Source: Protula sp. h YS-2021 (Eukaryota > Annelida > Polychaeta > Sabellida > Serpulidae). From it: DNA of 64,000 nt. A model generated the notes under the pieces. The model had not been told where the DNA came from. It did not search any database and saw only the letters and a list, made by a program, of their open reading frames with translations. The stretch lies in the NCBI GenBank assembly GCA_949752745.1, contig OX457030.1, positions 72,124,686 through 72,188,685 on the forward strand, in the 5' to 3' direction. Positions 10,141 through 19,205 of the stretch are shown here, one piece after another (positions within the stretch are counted from its first letter, which is position 1; each line of letters opens with the position of its first letter). A program made the position numbers and the translations under genes.

Positions 10141-11021
10141 AGTATCAACTAGAGCGGCCCGTGCACAATATTAGTGTACCCGAACATATCGAACATTTTT
10201 ATTAGCCAGCCATTGCCGTTTTGGTTCGAGTCCCCGCCCCCCCCCCCCCCGACAGCCCCCTCTGCGCCCCCTTTTCCACCGCTTTCCCCCCACCTTCTCC
10301 ATTCCATAAGGATTTAAAAAACTTTTCAACCTGATTACACTCTCCTTTTTCTTTACAAAAAAGCTGATGTTTTTTTTTTGTTTTTTGTTTTTTTTGATAT
10401 TCCGAAAACTAAGAAACTTCTTTTGCCAGTTCAAAACCGTTCTAAAAAACCATAACTTTGCCACTTACTCCATGCAACGGCATCTCCCTTCCCTCACCCC
10501 ACACCCCATCCTTCCCCCCCCCCCATCACCCCACGAAGAACAGAACGTCGCTGAAGCTGATCATTTATATGAACATTCAGTGAACCTAAAATAACCACGT
10601 AAGAGTTTGCATGCACTCCATGGTCCGTTCCTATAAACTTTTTTTTTTTTTTTTTTGCTTCGCGTTTTGATCATGAAAATGAAACACAAAGGCAATAACA
10701 AAAAAAGCGAGGTGTACAACTTCAGATCCATTCTTACATATGTGCGACATTTGGGATCCCTAAGGCCACTACGCTCTCTGGCGTAGTTAAGGCATAATAA
10801 CGAACCAGTAAAGAGGGAAAAAAAAGATCAGAAACAATCGCCCCGTAAAACTTCAATATTAATCTTTGCAAGTCTTCGACCTGCTAAGTGTAAATCAGTC
10901 CGACACGTATTCTTCGGGTATTTGTAGCTAGGCGTTAAAACACGGTGCGAAAGGTTTATTCAAAAACAGCAGACACAGGAATGAATGCACAGGACAGGTG
11001 GGATCAAGCGCATTACACAGG
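10141..11021. other. Intron sequence, no exon seen
   Basis: This is part of the intron between exons 5 and 6. It holds C-runs (10233-10250, 10507-10524) and T-runs (10368-10396, 10639-10657) typical of the window, without reading frames or motifs that I can support. Confidence 0.6.
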
Positions 11022-11063
<42 letters not shown>

Positions 11064-11073
11064 ATATATATAT

Positions 11074-11107
<34 letters not shown>
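11022..11107. repeat. (AT)n / TATATATTA microsatellite
   Basis: About 86 bases of AT repeats with occasional TT breaks are followed directly by a G-rich run (GGGGGGTGGGGCAGTGGGC). Confidence 0.95.
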
Positions 11108-11108
<1 letters not shown>

Positions 11109-11271
11109 GGGGGGTGGGGCAGTGGGCAGGGGGGTAAAGAAATTATAGCAGACCTTTGGGAAGCTCTGCACGTCCTCTCTTGCGATCGCTTGCGTTTTGG
11201 GTAGCTGGACAGTCTGTTAATAAAACATAGTTACAGGGTTACTATGGCAACGGAAACACTGAAACACAGGG

Positions 11272-11747
11272 GAGCATGCGTCACATTCGTGTCATTCCGT
11301 TAGTCACACTCATATCATTCCGTGAGCCACACTCGTGTCATTCCGTGAGTCACACTCGTGTCATTTCGTGAGTCTAACTCGTGTCATTTCGTGAGTCACA
11401 CTCGTGTCATTCCGTGAGTCTCATTCGTGTCATTCCGTGAGTCACACTCGTATCATTCCGTGAGCCACTCTTTTCATTCCGTGAGTCTCATTCGTGTCAT
11501 TCCGTGACTCACACTCGTGTCATTCCGTGAGTCTCATTCGTGTCATTCCGTGAGTCACACTCGTATCATTCCGTGAGTCTTATTCGTGTCATTCCGTGAG
11601 CTCATTCGTGTCATTCCGTGAGTCACACTTCGTATCATTCGTGAGTCACACTCGTTTCATTCCGTGAGTCTCATTCGTGTCATTCCGTGAGTTTCATTCG
11701 TTTCATTCCATGAGTCACACTCATGTCATTCCGTGAGTCTCATTCGT
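11272..11747. repeat. Minisatellite, about 22 bp unit (CGTGTCATTCCGTGAGTCACACT), cut by assembly gap
   Basis: At least twenty copies of a TCGTGTCATTCCGTGAGTC-type unit alternate between CACAC and TCATT spacers. The array runs directly into the block of Ns at 11748, so its true length is unknown. It lies in the intron between exons 5 and 6. On the plus strand the unit contains GTGAGT, but the host gene is on the minus strand. Confidence 0.93.
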
Positions 11748-11947
11748 NNNNNNNNNNNNNNNNNNNNNNNNNNNNNNNNNNNNNNNNNNNNNNNNNNNNN
11801 NNNNNNNNNNNNNNNNNNNNNNNNNNNNNNNNNNNNNNNNNNNNNNNNNNNNNNNNNNNNNNNNNNNNNNNNNNNNNNNNNNNNNNNNNNNNNNNNNNNN
11901 NNNNNNNNNNNNNNNNNNNNNNNNNNNNNNNNNNNNNNNNNNNNNNN
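11748..11947. other. Assembly gap of 200 Ns
   Basis: Exactly 200 undefined bases fill the interval. A round number usually means a gap of unknown size. It is flanked on the left by the 22-bp array and on the right by a T-run and a G-rich stretch (11950-12020), so repeats probably caused the break. Confidence 0.99.
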
Positions 11948-12124
11948 GATTTTTTTTTTTTGGGGGGGGGAGGGGGGAGGGTGTGGGTGGGGGATGGTTG
12001 GGGGTTGGGGTGGGGGGTAGTAGTATCTGAAACCCCTCCCAAGTCGTCTTGATCAGAAAATGACTTTCTGTTATTCTGTCAGTCGGCATTCGTTTCCACA
12101 AATCTCGACAAAAGAACTGGGGCT

Positions 12125-14289
12125 TGCGCAAGTGCTCCGTCATTTCCTTCCTCTTTCTGACAGCCCTGGCACATTCGCTTGGTACTCACCTTGTCTCCGT
12201 AGCGGAGCTTGCGCTAGTCCTCCATCGCTTCCCTCCTCTCTGACAGCTCGGGCACATTCGCTTGGCACTCACCTTGTCTCCGTAGCGGAGCTTGCGCTAG
12301 TCCTCCATCGCTTCCCTCCTCTCTGACAGCCCTGGCATATTCGCTTGGCCCTCACCTTGTCTCCGTAGCGGAGCTTGCGCTAGTCCTCCATCGCTTCCCT
12401 CCTCTCTGACAGCCCTGGCATATTCGCTTGGCCCTCACCTTGTCTCCGTAGCGGAGCTTGCGCAAGTCCTCCATCGCTTCCCTCCGTCTCTGGCAGACCG
12501 GGCACATTCGCTTGGCACTCACCTTGTCTCCGTAGCGGAGCTTGCGCAAGTGTTCCATCGCTTCCCTCCTCTCTGGCAGACCGGGCACATTCGCTTGGCA
12601 CTCACCTTGTCTCCGTAGCGGAGCTTGCGCAAGTGTTCCATCGCTTCCCTCCGTCTCTGACAGCCCGGGCACATTCGCTTGGCACTCACCTTGTCTCCGT
12701 AGCGGAGCTTGCGCAAGTGTTCCATCGCTTCCCTCCGTCTCTGGCAGACCGGGCACATTCGCTTGGCACTCACCTTGTCTCCGTAGCGGAGCTTGCGCAA
12801 GTGTTCCATCGCTTCCCTCCGTCTCTGGCAGACCGGGCACATTCGCTTGGCACTCACCTTGTCTCCGTAGCGGAGCTTGCGCAAGTGTTCCATCGCTTCC
12901 CTCCGTCTCTGGCAGACCGGGCACATTCGCTTGGCACTCACCTTGTCTCCGTAGCGGAGCTTGCGCAAGTGTTCCATCGCTTCCCTCCTCTCTGGCAGAC
13001 CGGGCACATTCGCTTGGCACTCACCTTGTCTCCGTAGCGGAGCTTGCGCAAGTGTTCCATCGCTTCCCTCCGTCTCTGGCAGACCGGGCACATTCGCTTG
13101 GCACTCACCTTGTCTCCGTAGCGGAGCTTGCGCAAGTGTTCCATCGCTTCCCTCCTCTCTGGCAGACCGGGCACATTCGTTTGGCACTCACCTTGTCTCC
13201 GTAGCGGAGCTTGCGCAAGTCCTCCGTCGCTTCCCTCCGTCTCTGGCAGACCGGGCACATTCGCTTGGCACTCACCTTGTCTCCGTAGCGGAGCTTGCGC
13301 AAGTGTTCCATCGCTTCCCTCCTCTCTGACAGCCCTGGCATATTCGCTTGGCACTCACCTTGTCTCCGTAGCGGAGCTTGCGCAAGTCCTCCGTCGCTTC
13401 CCTCCTCTTTCAGACAGCCCTGGCACATTCGCTTGGCACTCACCTTGTCTCCGTAGCGGAGCTTGCGCAAGTGTTCCATCGCTTCCCTCCTCTCTGACAG
13501 CCCTGGCACATTCGCTTGGCACTCACCTTGTCTCCGTAGCGGAGCTTGCGCAAGTCCTCCGTCGCTTCCCTCCTCTTTCTGACAGCCCTGGCACATTCGC
13601 TTGGCACTCACCTTGTCTCCGTAGCGGAGCTTGCGCAAGTCCTCCGTCGCTTCCCTCCTCTTTCAGACAGCCCTGGCACATTCGCTTGGCACTCACCTTG
13701 TCTCCGTAGCGGAGCTTGCGCAAGTGTTCCATCGCTTCCCTCCTCTCTGACAGCCCTGGCACATTCGCTTGGCACTCACCTTGTCTCCGTAGCGGAGCTT
13801 GCGCAAGTCCTCCGTCGCTTCCCTCCTCTTTCTGACAGCCCTGGCACATTCGCTTGGCACTCACCTTGTCTCCGTAGCGGAGCTTGCGCAAGTCCTCCGT
13901 CGCTTCCCTCCTCTTTCTGACAGCCCTGGCACATTCGCTTGGCACTCACCTTGTCTCCGTAGCGGAGCTTGCGCAAGTCCTCCGTCGCTTCCCTCCTCTT
14001 TCAGACAGCCCTGGCACATTCGCTTGGCACTCACCTTGTCTCCGTAGCGGAGCTTGCGCAAGTCCTCCGTCGCTTCCCTCCTCTTTCTGACAGCCCTGGC
14101 ACATTCGCTTGGCACTCACCTTGTCTCCGTAGCGGAGCTTGCGCAAGTCCTCCGTCGCTTCCCTCCTCTTTCTGACAGCCCTGGCACATTCGCTTGGCAC
14201 TCACCTTGTCTCCGTAGCGGAGCTTGCGCAAGTCCTCCGTCGCTTCCCTCCTCTTTCAGACAGCCCTGGCACATTCGCTTGGCACTCAC
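12125..14289 (-). repeat. 83-85 bp array of an exon end plus its 5' splice site, 25 copies
   Basis: On the minus strand each unit reads GGAAGCGATGGAACACTTGC, then GCAAGCTCCGCTACGGAGAC, then AAG followed by GTGAGTGCCAAGCGAATGTG and a short spacer. The first ~43 bases equal the 3' end of exon 5 (14290-14332) and the rest equals the start of its intron. The core CGTAGCGG on the plus strand occurs at 12198, 12281, 12364, 12447, 12531 and so on, up to 14213, with 14298 being the exon itself. Spacing is 83 to 85 bases, with 85 dominant near the exon and 83-84 further away. The GTGAG of the donor is retained in all copies. A partial unit lies at about 12117-12160. Long reading frames through the array are artefacts of the unit. 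Confidence 0.96.
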
Positions 14290-14410
14290 CTTGTCTCCGT
14301 AGCGGAGCTTGCGCAAGTGTTCCATCGCTTCCTGTTCTTTCTTCTGATTCTCCTCCATGATCTTCTGGGCTTCCTGCCTCTGTGTAATGTCCTGGACACG
14401 GCTCGAACGT
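14290..14410 (-). CDS. DIDO1/PHF3-like: Exon 5: Gln/Glu-rich helical segment
   Basis: The 121-base exon has the acceptor TTACTGCAG and the consensus donor GTGAGT (phase 2 to 0). It encodes RSSRVQDITQRQEAQKIMEE followed by NQKKEQEAMEHLRKLRYGDK, a strongly helical, possibly coiled-coil stretch. It is the parent of the array at 12125-14289: the sequence from EAMEHLRKLRYGDK through the donor is what was amplified, while the upstream half (MEENQKKEQ) is unique to the real exon. This makes the real copy easy to tell from the decoys. Confidence 0.9.
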
Positions 14411-14499
14411 CTGCAGTAACAACATGACAGTGTCCCTTTTTTTCTTAGTTGGTTATTTGAACTTTACATCCGTTTTTTTTTTTTTTACCCCAACATACA

Positions 14500-14797
14500 C
14501 TGCTTGCGTTACAAATCTGTGGGACTGTTTGCGCGATTCACTTGTGTTACATTGCTTGCGTTACACTTGTGTTACAGTACTTGGTCTTAAGCTCTGCGAT
14601 ACCGCTTGTTTTACTGCACGTGACAGTTACATAACACTGCGCGCGTTTGACTGTGCGTTACACTGCTTGCGTTACACTTGTGTTACATTGCTTGCGTTAC
14701 ACTTGCGTTACATCGCTTGTGTTGCACTAGCGGCACACTGCGCGCGTCCCACTTTGTTACACCTGTGTTACACCGCGTTACACCTGTGTTACACTAC
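14500..14797. repeat. Degenerate 10-12 bp array (GTTACACTTGCG / GTGTTACACT) at the exon 4 donor
   Basis: Some twenty degenerate copies of TTGCGTTACACTTGTGTTAC-type units are seen. On the minus strand the intron starts GTAGTGTAACACAGGTGTAA, so the array begins inside the donor of exon 4 and runs about 300 bases into the intron. The copies become more divergent away from the exon. The interval 14411-14499 shows nothing else except a T-run. Confidence 0.8.
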
Positions 14798-15039
14798 CTC
14801 TTGGGCTCCACGACACTCCGCCGGCCCCGGCCTCTTCCTCGTCCCCTCCCCCTCTCTCCCCTCTCCTCCTCCCTTTCCTCCTCCTCCTCATCCTCCTCCT
14901 CCTCCTCCTCCTCCGCGTCTTTCGGCTGTGACATCGCGGAACGCGCCTGCGCGCGGGCGTCGCCCTGGGCGCGCTCCACATACGTGTGGTCGGAGAAGGC
15001 GGACGCTATGGCTGCCAGATTGCCGCCTTGCATGCTCTC
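14798..15039 (-). CDS. DIDO1/PHF3-like: Exon 4: acidic / Arg-Gly low-complexity segment
   Basis: The 242-base exon has the acceptor GATTTGACAG and the donor GTAGTG (phase 0 to 2). It encodes ESMQGGNLAAIASAFSDHTY, then VERAQGDARAQARSAMSQPK and DAE. A run of about 16 Glu/Asp follows, then an RG-rich stretch (RGERGRGRGRGRGR) and RSVVEPKR. The acidic run comes from a GAG/GGA triplet tract (TCC on the plus strand, 14870-14930) and may vary in length between individuals. No enzymatic motif is present; a disordered or charged interaction region is the likely role. Confidence 0.82.
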
Positions 15040-15284
15040 CTGTCAAATCAAACAGCTTTTTCTCGTTTTATCCAACTTTAAGATACATTTCCTCGCTTTA
15101 ACTAACTTTAAGATACATCAAGGTTTGCCAGATGGACTATAAAAATTTTAAAAACTTATATTTTATTGGAGAACTTCAAACAGAATAAATCAAAATCCAA
15201 AGCTTCTACTTTGCTGTGAAAAAACTCTTGTGAAAATACATTACCCCGGTAACAGCATGACATTACCCTTGCAAAACCACTACA
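15040..15284. other. Short intron part, no further feature
   Basis: This is the acceptor-side part of the intron between exons 3 and 4. It includes a two-copy direct repeat of ACTTTAAGATACAT (about 15076 and 15104). No exon was seen. Confidence 0.6.
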
Positions 15285-15688
15285 TTACCTTGATGAAATC
15301 TGCCATAACCCTAATAAGACTTTGATTCTAACCTAATGAGATTGCTACATTACCCTAATGGGATTGCGACATTACCCTGAGATTGCGACATTACCCTGAG
15401 ATTGCGACATTACCCTGATGAGATTGCGACATTACCCTAATGAGATTGCGACATTAATGAGATTGCGATATTATCCTGATGAGACTCCGACATCACCCCG
15501 AGATTGAAACATTACATTGAATGGTTTACATCATTGCCCCGAAGAAATTGTGACATTACTCTGATGATATTGCGTTGTGACCATGACGAAACTGCGATAT
15601 TACAGCGATGAGATTGCGACATTACCCCGGCGAGATTACATTACTCTGATGATATTACGACATTACCCTGTGGATATTACGACATTAC
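15285..15688. repeat. 22-bp array seeded on the exon 3 donor (CATTACCCTGATGAGATTGCGA)
   Basis: About eighteen copies of CATTACCCTGATGAGATTGC plus GA are present, increasingly degenerate away from the exon. On the minus strand the unit is CAATCTCATCAGG followed by GTAATGTCG. The first 13 bases equal the last codons of exon 3 (NLIR) and the following GTAATG is its donor. Each intact copy therefore carries an exon tail plus a donor. Confidence 0.88.
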
Positions 15689-15799
15689 CCTGATGAGATT
15701 GTCGTCTATCTCGAAGGGCTCGGCCTCGGGCTGCTCTATGTCGCTGGCATCGCTCTCGTCGATCTTCAGCGAGACGTCCCCAGACGTGTCCATCAGCGC
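15689..15799 (-). CDS. DIDO1/PHF3-like: Exon 3: acidic segment
   Basis: The 111-base exon (37 codons, phase 0 to 0) has the acceptor GTGTTGACAG and the donor GTAATG. It encodes ALMDTSGDVSLKIDESDASD followed by IEQPEAEPFEIDDNLIR. It is acidic and serine-bearing, with possible casein-kinase-type sites (inference). The exon is bounded on both sides by tandem arrays: a 28-bp array starts at its acceptor and a 22-bp array starts at its donor. Confidence 0.85.
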
Positions 15800-17275
15800 C
15801 TGTCAACACGCACACGGCACCAAGGACATGTCAACATGCACGCGTCACCAAGGACATGTCAACATGCACGCGGCACCAAGTACATGTCAACATGCACGCG
15901 GCACCAGGTACATGTCAACACGCACACGGCACCAAGTACATGTCAACATGCTCACGGCACCAGGTACATGTCAACACCACACGGCACCAAGTACATGTCA
16001 ACACGCACACGACACCAGGTACATGTCAACATGCACACGGCATCAAGTACATGTCAACATGCACACGGCATCAAGTACATGTCAACATGCACAGGGTACC
16101 AAGTACATGTCAACATGCACAGGGAACCAAGTACATGTCAACAGGCACACGGCACCAAGTACATGTCAACAGGTACACGGCACCAAGTACATGTCAACAT
16201 GCATACGGCACCAAGTACATGTCAATATGCACAGGGCACCAAGTACATGTCAACAGGCACACGGCACCAAGTACATGTCAACATGCACACGGCACCAAGT
16301 ACATGTCAACAGGCACACGGCACCAAGTACGTACCAAGTACATGTCAACAGGCACACGGCACCAAGTACATGTCAACATGCACACGGCACCAAGTACATG
16401 TCAACATGCACACGCCACCAGGTACATGTCAACATGCACACGGCACCAAGTACATATCAACACGCACACGGCACCAAGTACGTACTAAGTACATGTCAAC
16501 AGGCACACGGCACCAAGTACATGTCAACATGCACACGGCACCAAGTACATGTCAACATGCACACGGCACCAGGTACATGTCAACATGCACACGGCACCAA
16601 GTACATGTCAACATGCACACGGCACCAGGTACATGTCAACACGCACATGGCACCAAGTACATGTCAACATGCACACGGCACCAAGTACATGTCAACACGC
16701 ACACGGCACCAGGTACATGTCAACACGCACATGGCACCAAGTACATGTCAACATGCACACGGCACCAGGTACATGTCAACATGCACACGACACCAAGGAC
16801 ATGTCAACATGCACGCGGCACCAAGTACATGTCAACACAAACACGGCACCAGGTACATGTCAACATGCACACGGCACCAAGTACATGCCAACATGCACAC
16901 GGCACCAGGTACATGTCAACATGCTCACGGCACCAGGTACATGTCAACATGCACACGGCACCAAGTACATGTCAACATGCACACGGCACCAAGTACATGT
17001 CAACATGCACACGGCACCAGGTACATGTCAACACGCACATGGCACCAAGTACATGTCAACATGCTCACGTCACCAGGTACATGTCAACATGCACACGGCA
17101 TCAAGTACATGTCTACATGCACACGGCACCACGTACATGTCAACATGCACACGGCACCAGGTACATGTCAACACGCACACGGCACCAAGTACATGTCAAC
17201 ATGCTCACGGCACCAGGTACATGTCAACATGCACAGGGCACCAAGTAGATACCAAGTACATGTCAACTTTTATAC
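15800..17275. repeat. 28-bp array ending at the exon 3 acceptor (ACATGTCAACATGCACACGG), about 52 copies
   Basis: Units ACATGTCAACATGCACACGG plus CACCAAGT run for 1.47 kb with scattered substitutions (ATGC/ACGC/AGGC, AAGT/AGGT). On the minus strand a unit ends ...GCATGTTGACATG, while the true acceptor reads ...GCGTGTTGACAG. The functional splice site is thus a unit in which AT is replaced by AG. All plus-strand frames are open (up to 550 codons), but this is a unit artefact. Confidence 0.95.
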
Positions 17276-17590
17276 GGCACCAAGTACTACGACGCAGTAT
17301 CTTAATGACATAGTGAGTACCTTGGCAGCTCCGCCAGTACCTTAACAATTCACTGAGTATCTTATATCATCTAACGTTAACGGCTTAAGCAAAGACCTGA
17401 GGGCTCAGCCAGTACTAACGACATAGTACCTTAACAACTCAAGGAGTACCTTAACAGCTCAGGGAATATCTTAAGAGTTAACTAAGTACCTTAACACGTA
17501 AGAGACTTAACGGCTTGAGGAGTATCTTTATGTTGACGGCACAGCGAGTACTTTTACAAGTCTCAGCGAAGAGCTTAATGGCTCCGTGAG
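17276..17590. repeat. Degenerate 20-26 bp array (AGTACCTTAACAACTCAG)
   Basis: About twelve loosely conserved copies of a GAGTACCTTAACAGCTCAGG-like unit lie between the 28-bp array and the CACCGACA array. They belong to the intron between exons 2 and 3. No coding feature was seen. Confidence 0.65.
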
Positions 17591-17639
17591 CACGGGCAAA
17601 ATAACACAGAATCGACCACACAGACAGACATGCGACCAT

Positions 17640-18330
17640 ACATACACCGACAGGCCCCCCCCCACAAACACCGACACCCCCGCCCCCCCCCCTCAAACAC
17701 GGACAACCCCGCCCCCGCCCCCAAAAACACCGACACCCCCCCCCCGCCCCACAAACCCCGACTCCCCCGCCCACCCTCCACAAACACCGACACCCCCGCC
17801 CCCCCCCCGCCCCACAAACACCGACACCCCCGCTCCCCCCCACAAACACCGACACCCCCTCCCCCCACAAACGACACCCCCTCCCTCCCCCCCACAAACA
17901 CCGACACCACCCGCCCACCCCCCACAAGCACCGACAACCCCGCCCCCGCCCCCAAAAACACCGACACCCCCCCGCCCCACAAACACCGACACTCCCTCCC
18001 TCCCCCCACAAACACCGACACCCCCCGCCCCCCCACAAACACCGACACCCCTCGCCCCCCCGCCCCACAAACACCGACACCCCCTCCCCCCCCACAAACA
18101 TCGACACCCCTCCCTCCCCCCTCCACAAACACCGACACCCCCCGCCCCCCACCCACCCCCCCACAAACACCGACACCCCCGACGCCCCACAAACACCGAC
18201 ACCCCCTCCTACAAACACCGACACCCCCTCCCCCAACAAACACCGACACCCCTCGCCCCCCCCCCAAACATCGACACCCTCTCCCTCCCCCCCCCCCCCC
18301 CCACAAACACCGACACACGGACACACGGAC
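17640..18330. repeat. C-rich / G-rich minisatellite (CACAAACACCGACACCCCC)
   Basis: About thirty copies of CACAAACACCGACACCCCC with variable C runs are seen. The transcribed strand (minus) is GGGGGTGTCGGTGTTTGTGG, which is strongly G-rich and capable of quadruplex formation. The array ends about 45 bases inside the exon 2 donor, linked by ACACACGGACACACGGACAC. Long proline/threonine or glycine/valine reading frames across it are artefacts. Confidence 0.95.
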
Positions 18331-18377
18331 ACAGACATGAACATACACGGCCCGCTGCCAAGCATCATATGACTCAC

Positions 18378-18506
18378 TTGTTTCGGGGTCTCTTCAATCT
18401 GCCCTATTCCCTGACTCAATATTTTCTGACCCTCGGGAGTGGATTGAAGAACTTCGTCCAGTTTCGCTATGGCGTCCTGTCCCAAGGCACTAAACAAGTT
18501 CTTCTC
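18378..18506 (-). CDS. DIDO1/PHF3-like: Exon 2: helical segment
   Basis: The 129-base exon (43 codons, phase 0 to 0) has the acceptor TTTTTTTGAAG and the consensus donor GTGAGT. It encodes EKNLFSALGQDAIAKLDEVL followed by QSTPEGQKILSQGIGQIEET and PKQ. The amphipathic pattern suggests one or two helices. I do not recognise a named domain; the exon is placed in the gene by splice-phase continuity and strand. Confidence 0.82.
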
Positions 18507-18850
18507 CTTCAAAAAAAAAAAAAAGAAACGGAAAATAAAATCCTTGATACTACATACTCTAGTGGGTGGAGGGGAGGGGGTGGGGCAGTGAAGCTATACA
18601 GAGATTTTTTAAGATTCGAGTTTGTTGACTTTTGAATTCTTGCTCCCGCTTTCCCCCACCCACCTGCTCCAATCTTTCTTTGAGTAAGAAAATATTTAAA
18701 ATAGTATCTTTTTCATCCCTCACTAGTCCCACCGCCCCCTCGGGTACCACTGTGAAATCTTGGATCCGCAACCCAAGCTCCCCCCACCCCCCACCACCCC
18801 ATCCCCCTCCCCACCATAGTATTGCGAAGCAGCTTCCGTCACATACGCAC

Positions 18851-19205
18851 CTCCAGTGGAGTTTCTATAGCGGTGTAGTTCCAAGCTGTGCTGGAGCCCT
18901 GTGGAACACCAGATGCTTGTGGAACACAGGAGCCTTTCGGAGGCGAACGCTCAGCAGTGGGCACCTGCAGCTCTGTCCGCCGGATATCAGCCGGTGGCGT
19001 GCTGGCGTCCACGGGTGGCGGCGGCGGGGTGGCGTGTGCGCTAGAGTGAGGCGAGGACACGCGCTGTACGACACCGACATGTGACGGCAGCGACAGGCGT
19101 TCGATGGAGACGGTGACGTGGGAGGTGACGTTTGAGGTGACGCTGGAGGTGATGTTAGCGGTGGTAGGTAGAGGGGAATCAGATTTGCAAGAAGTCATAG
19201 TTTTC
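18851..19205 (-). CDS. DIDO1/PHF3-like: Exon 1 of those seen: Ser/Thr/Pro-rich segment
   Basis: The 355-base exon follows the pyrimidine-rich acceptor TTTTTTTCTTTGTGTGGAAG and ends at the donor GTGCGT (phase 2 to 0). It encodes KTMTSCKSDSPLPTTANITS, then SVTSNVTSHVTVSIERLSLP, and later HATPPPPPVDASTPPADIRR and STAWNYTAIETPLE. It is a disordered Ser/Thr/Pro-rich region with a short internal VTS repeat. Because it enters in phase 2, at least one more exon lies at higher coordinates. The acceptor choice is the least certain part. Confidence 0.72.

Larger units (their letters stand above)
1184..19205 (-). other. DIDO1/PHF3-like: DIDO1/PHF3-family gene, 3' part, ten exons (gene model)
   Basis: In transcript order the exons are 19205-18851, 18506-18378, 15799-15689, 15039-14798, 14410-14290, 9983-9774, 9430-9290, 8162-8013, 2482-2328 and 1273-1184, about 1.7 kb of coding sequence. 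Every junction is AG/GT. Exit and entry phases agree at all nine joins (0/0, 0/0, 0/0, 2/2, 0/0, 1/1, 1/1, 1/1, 0/0), provided one missing base is allowed for in the sixth exon. The family call rests on the conserved FDVNCKICTGR block and on the N-terminal and middle parts of a SPOC domain. Family members (vertebrate DIDO1, PHF3, SPOCD1) are nuclear proteins with PHD, TFIIS-M and SPOC domains; the PHF3 SPOC domain binds the phosphorylated polymerase II C-terminal domain. PHD and TFIIS-M exons were not found and should lie at higher coordinates, possibly outside the window. The end of SPOC lies beyond position 1. Six of the nine introns contain tandem arrays touching or near a splice site. Confidence 0.85.

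Noticed and set aside
12352..14425. Repeat proteins of ~220 codons across the 83-85 bp array
   Set aside because: Only 84-bp units keep frame; the array is exon-end/donor sequence and continues from a recognised exon through its splice site.
15285..17275. CRISPR-like direct repeats with spacers
   Set aside because: Units are contiguous tandem repeats without unique spacers, in an intron of a eukaryotic gene.
15693..17345. 550-codon plus-strand frame (MSTCTRHQVHVN repeats)
   Set aside because: It is an artefact of the 28-bp unit, open in all plus-strand frames and antisense to exon 3 of the recognised gene.
17640..18330. Interstitial telomere repeat
   Set aside because: The GGTGTTTGTGGGGG pattern differs from TTAGGG and has a ~20-bp unit; no telomeric hexamers are present.
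17478..18635. Gly/Val-rich and Pro/Thr-rich frames of ~240-350 codons
   Set aside because: They are caused by the C-rich/G-rich minisatellite. Only the segment 18378-18506 on the minus strand is supported as an exon.
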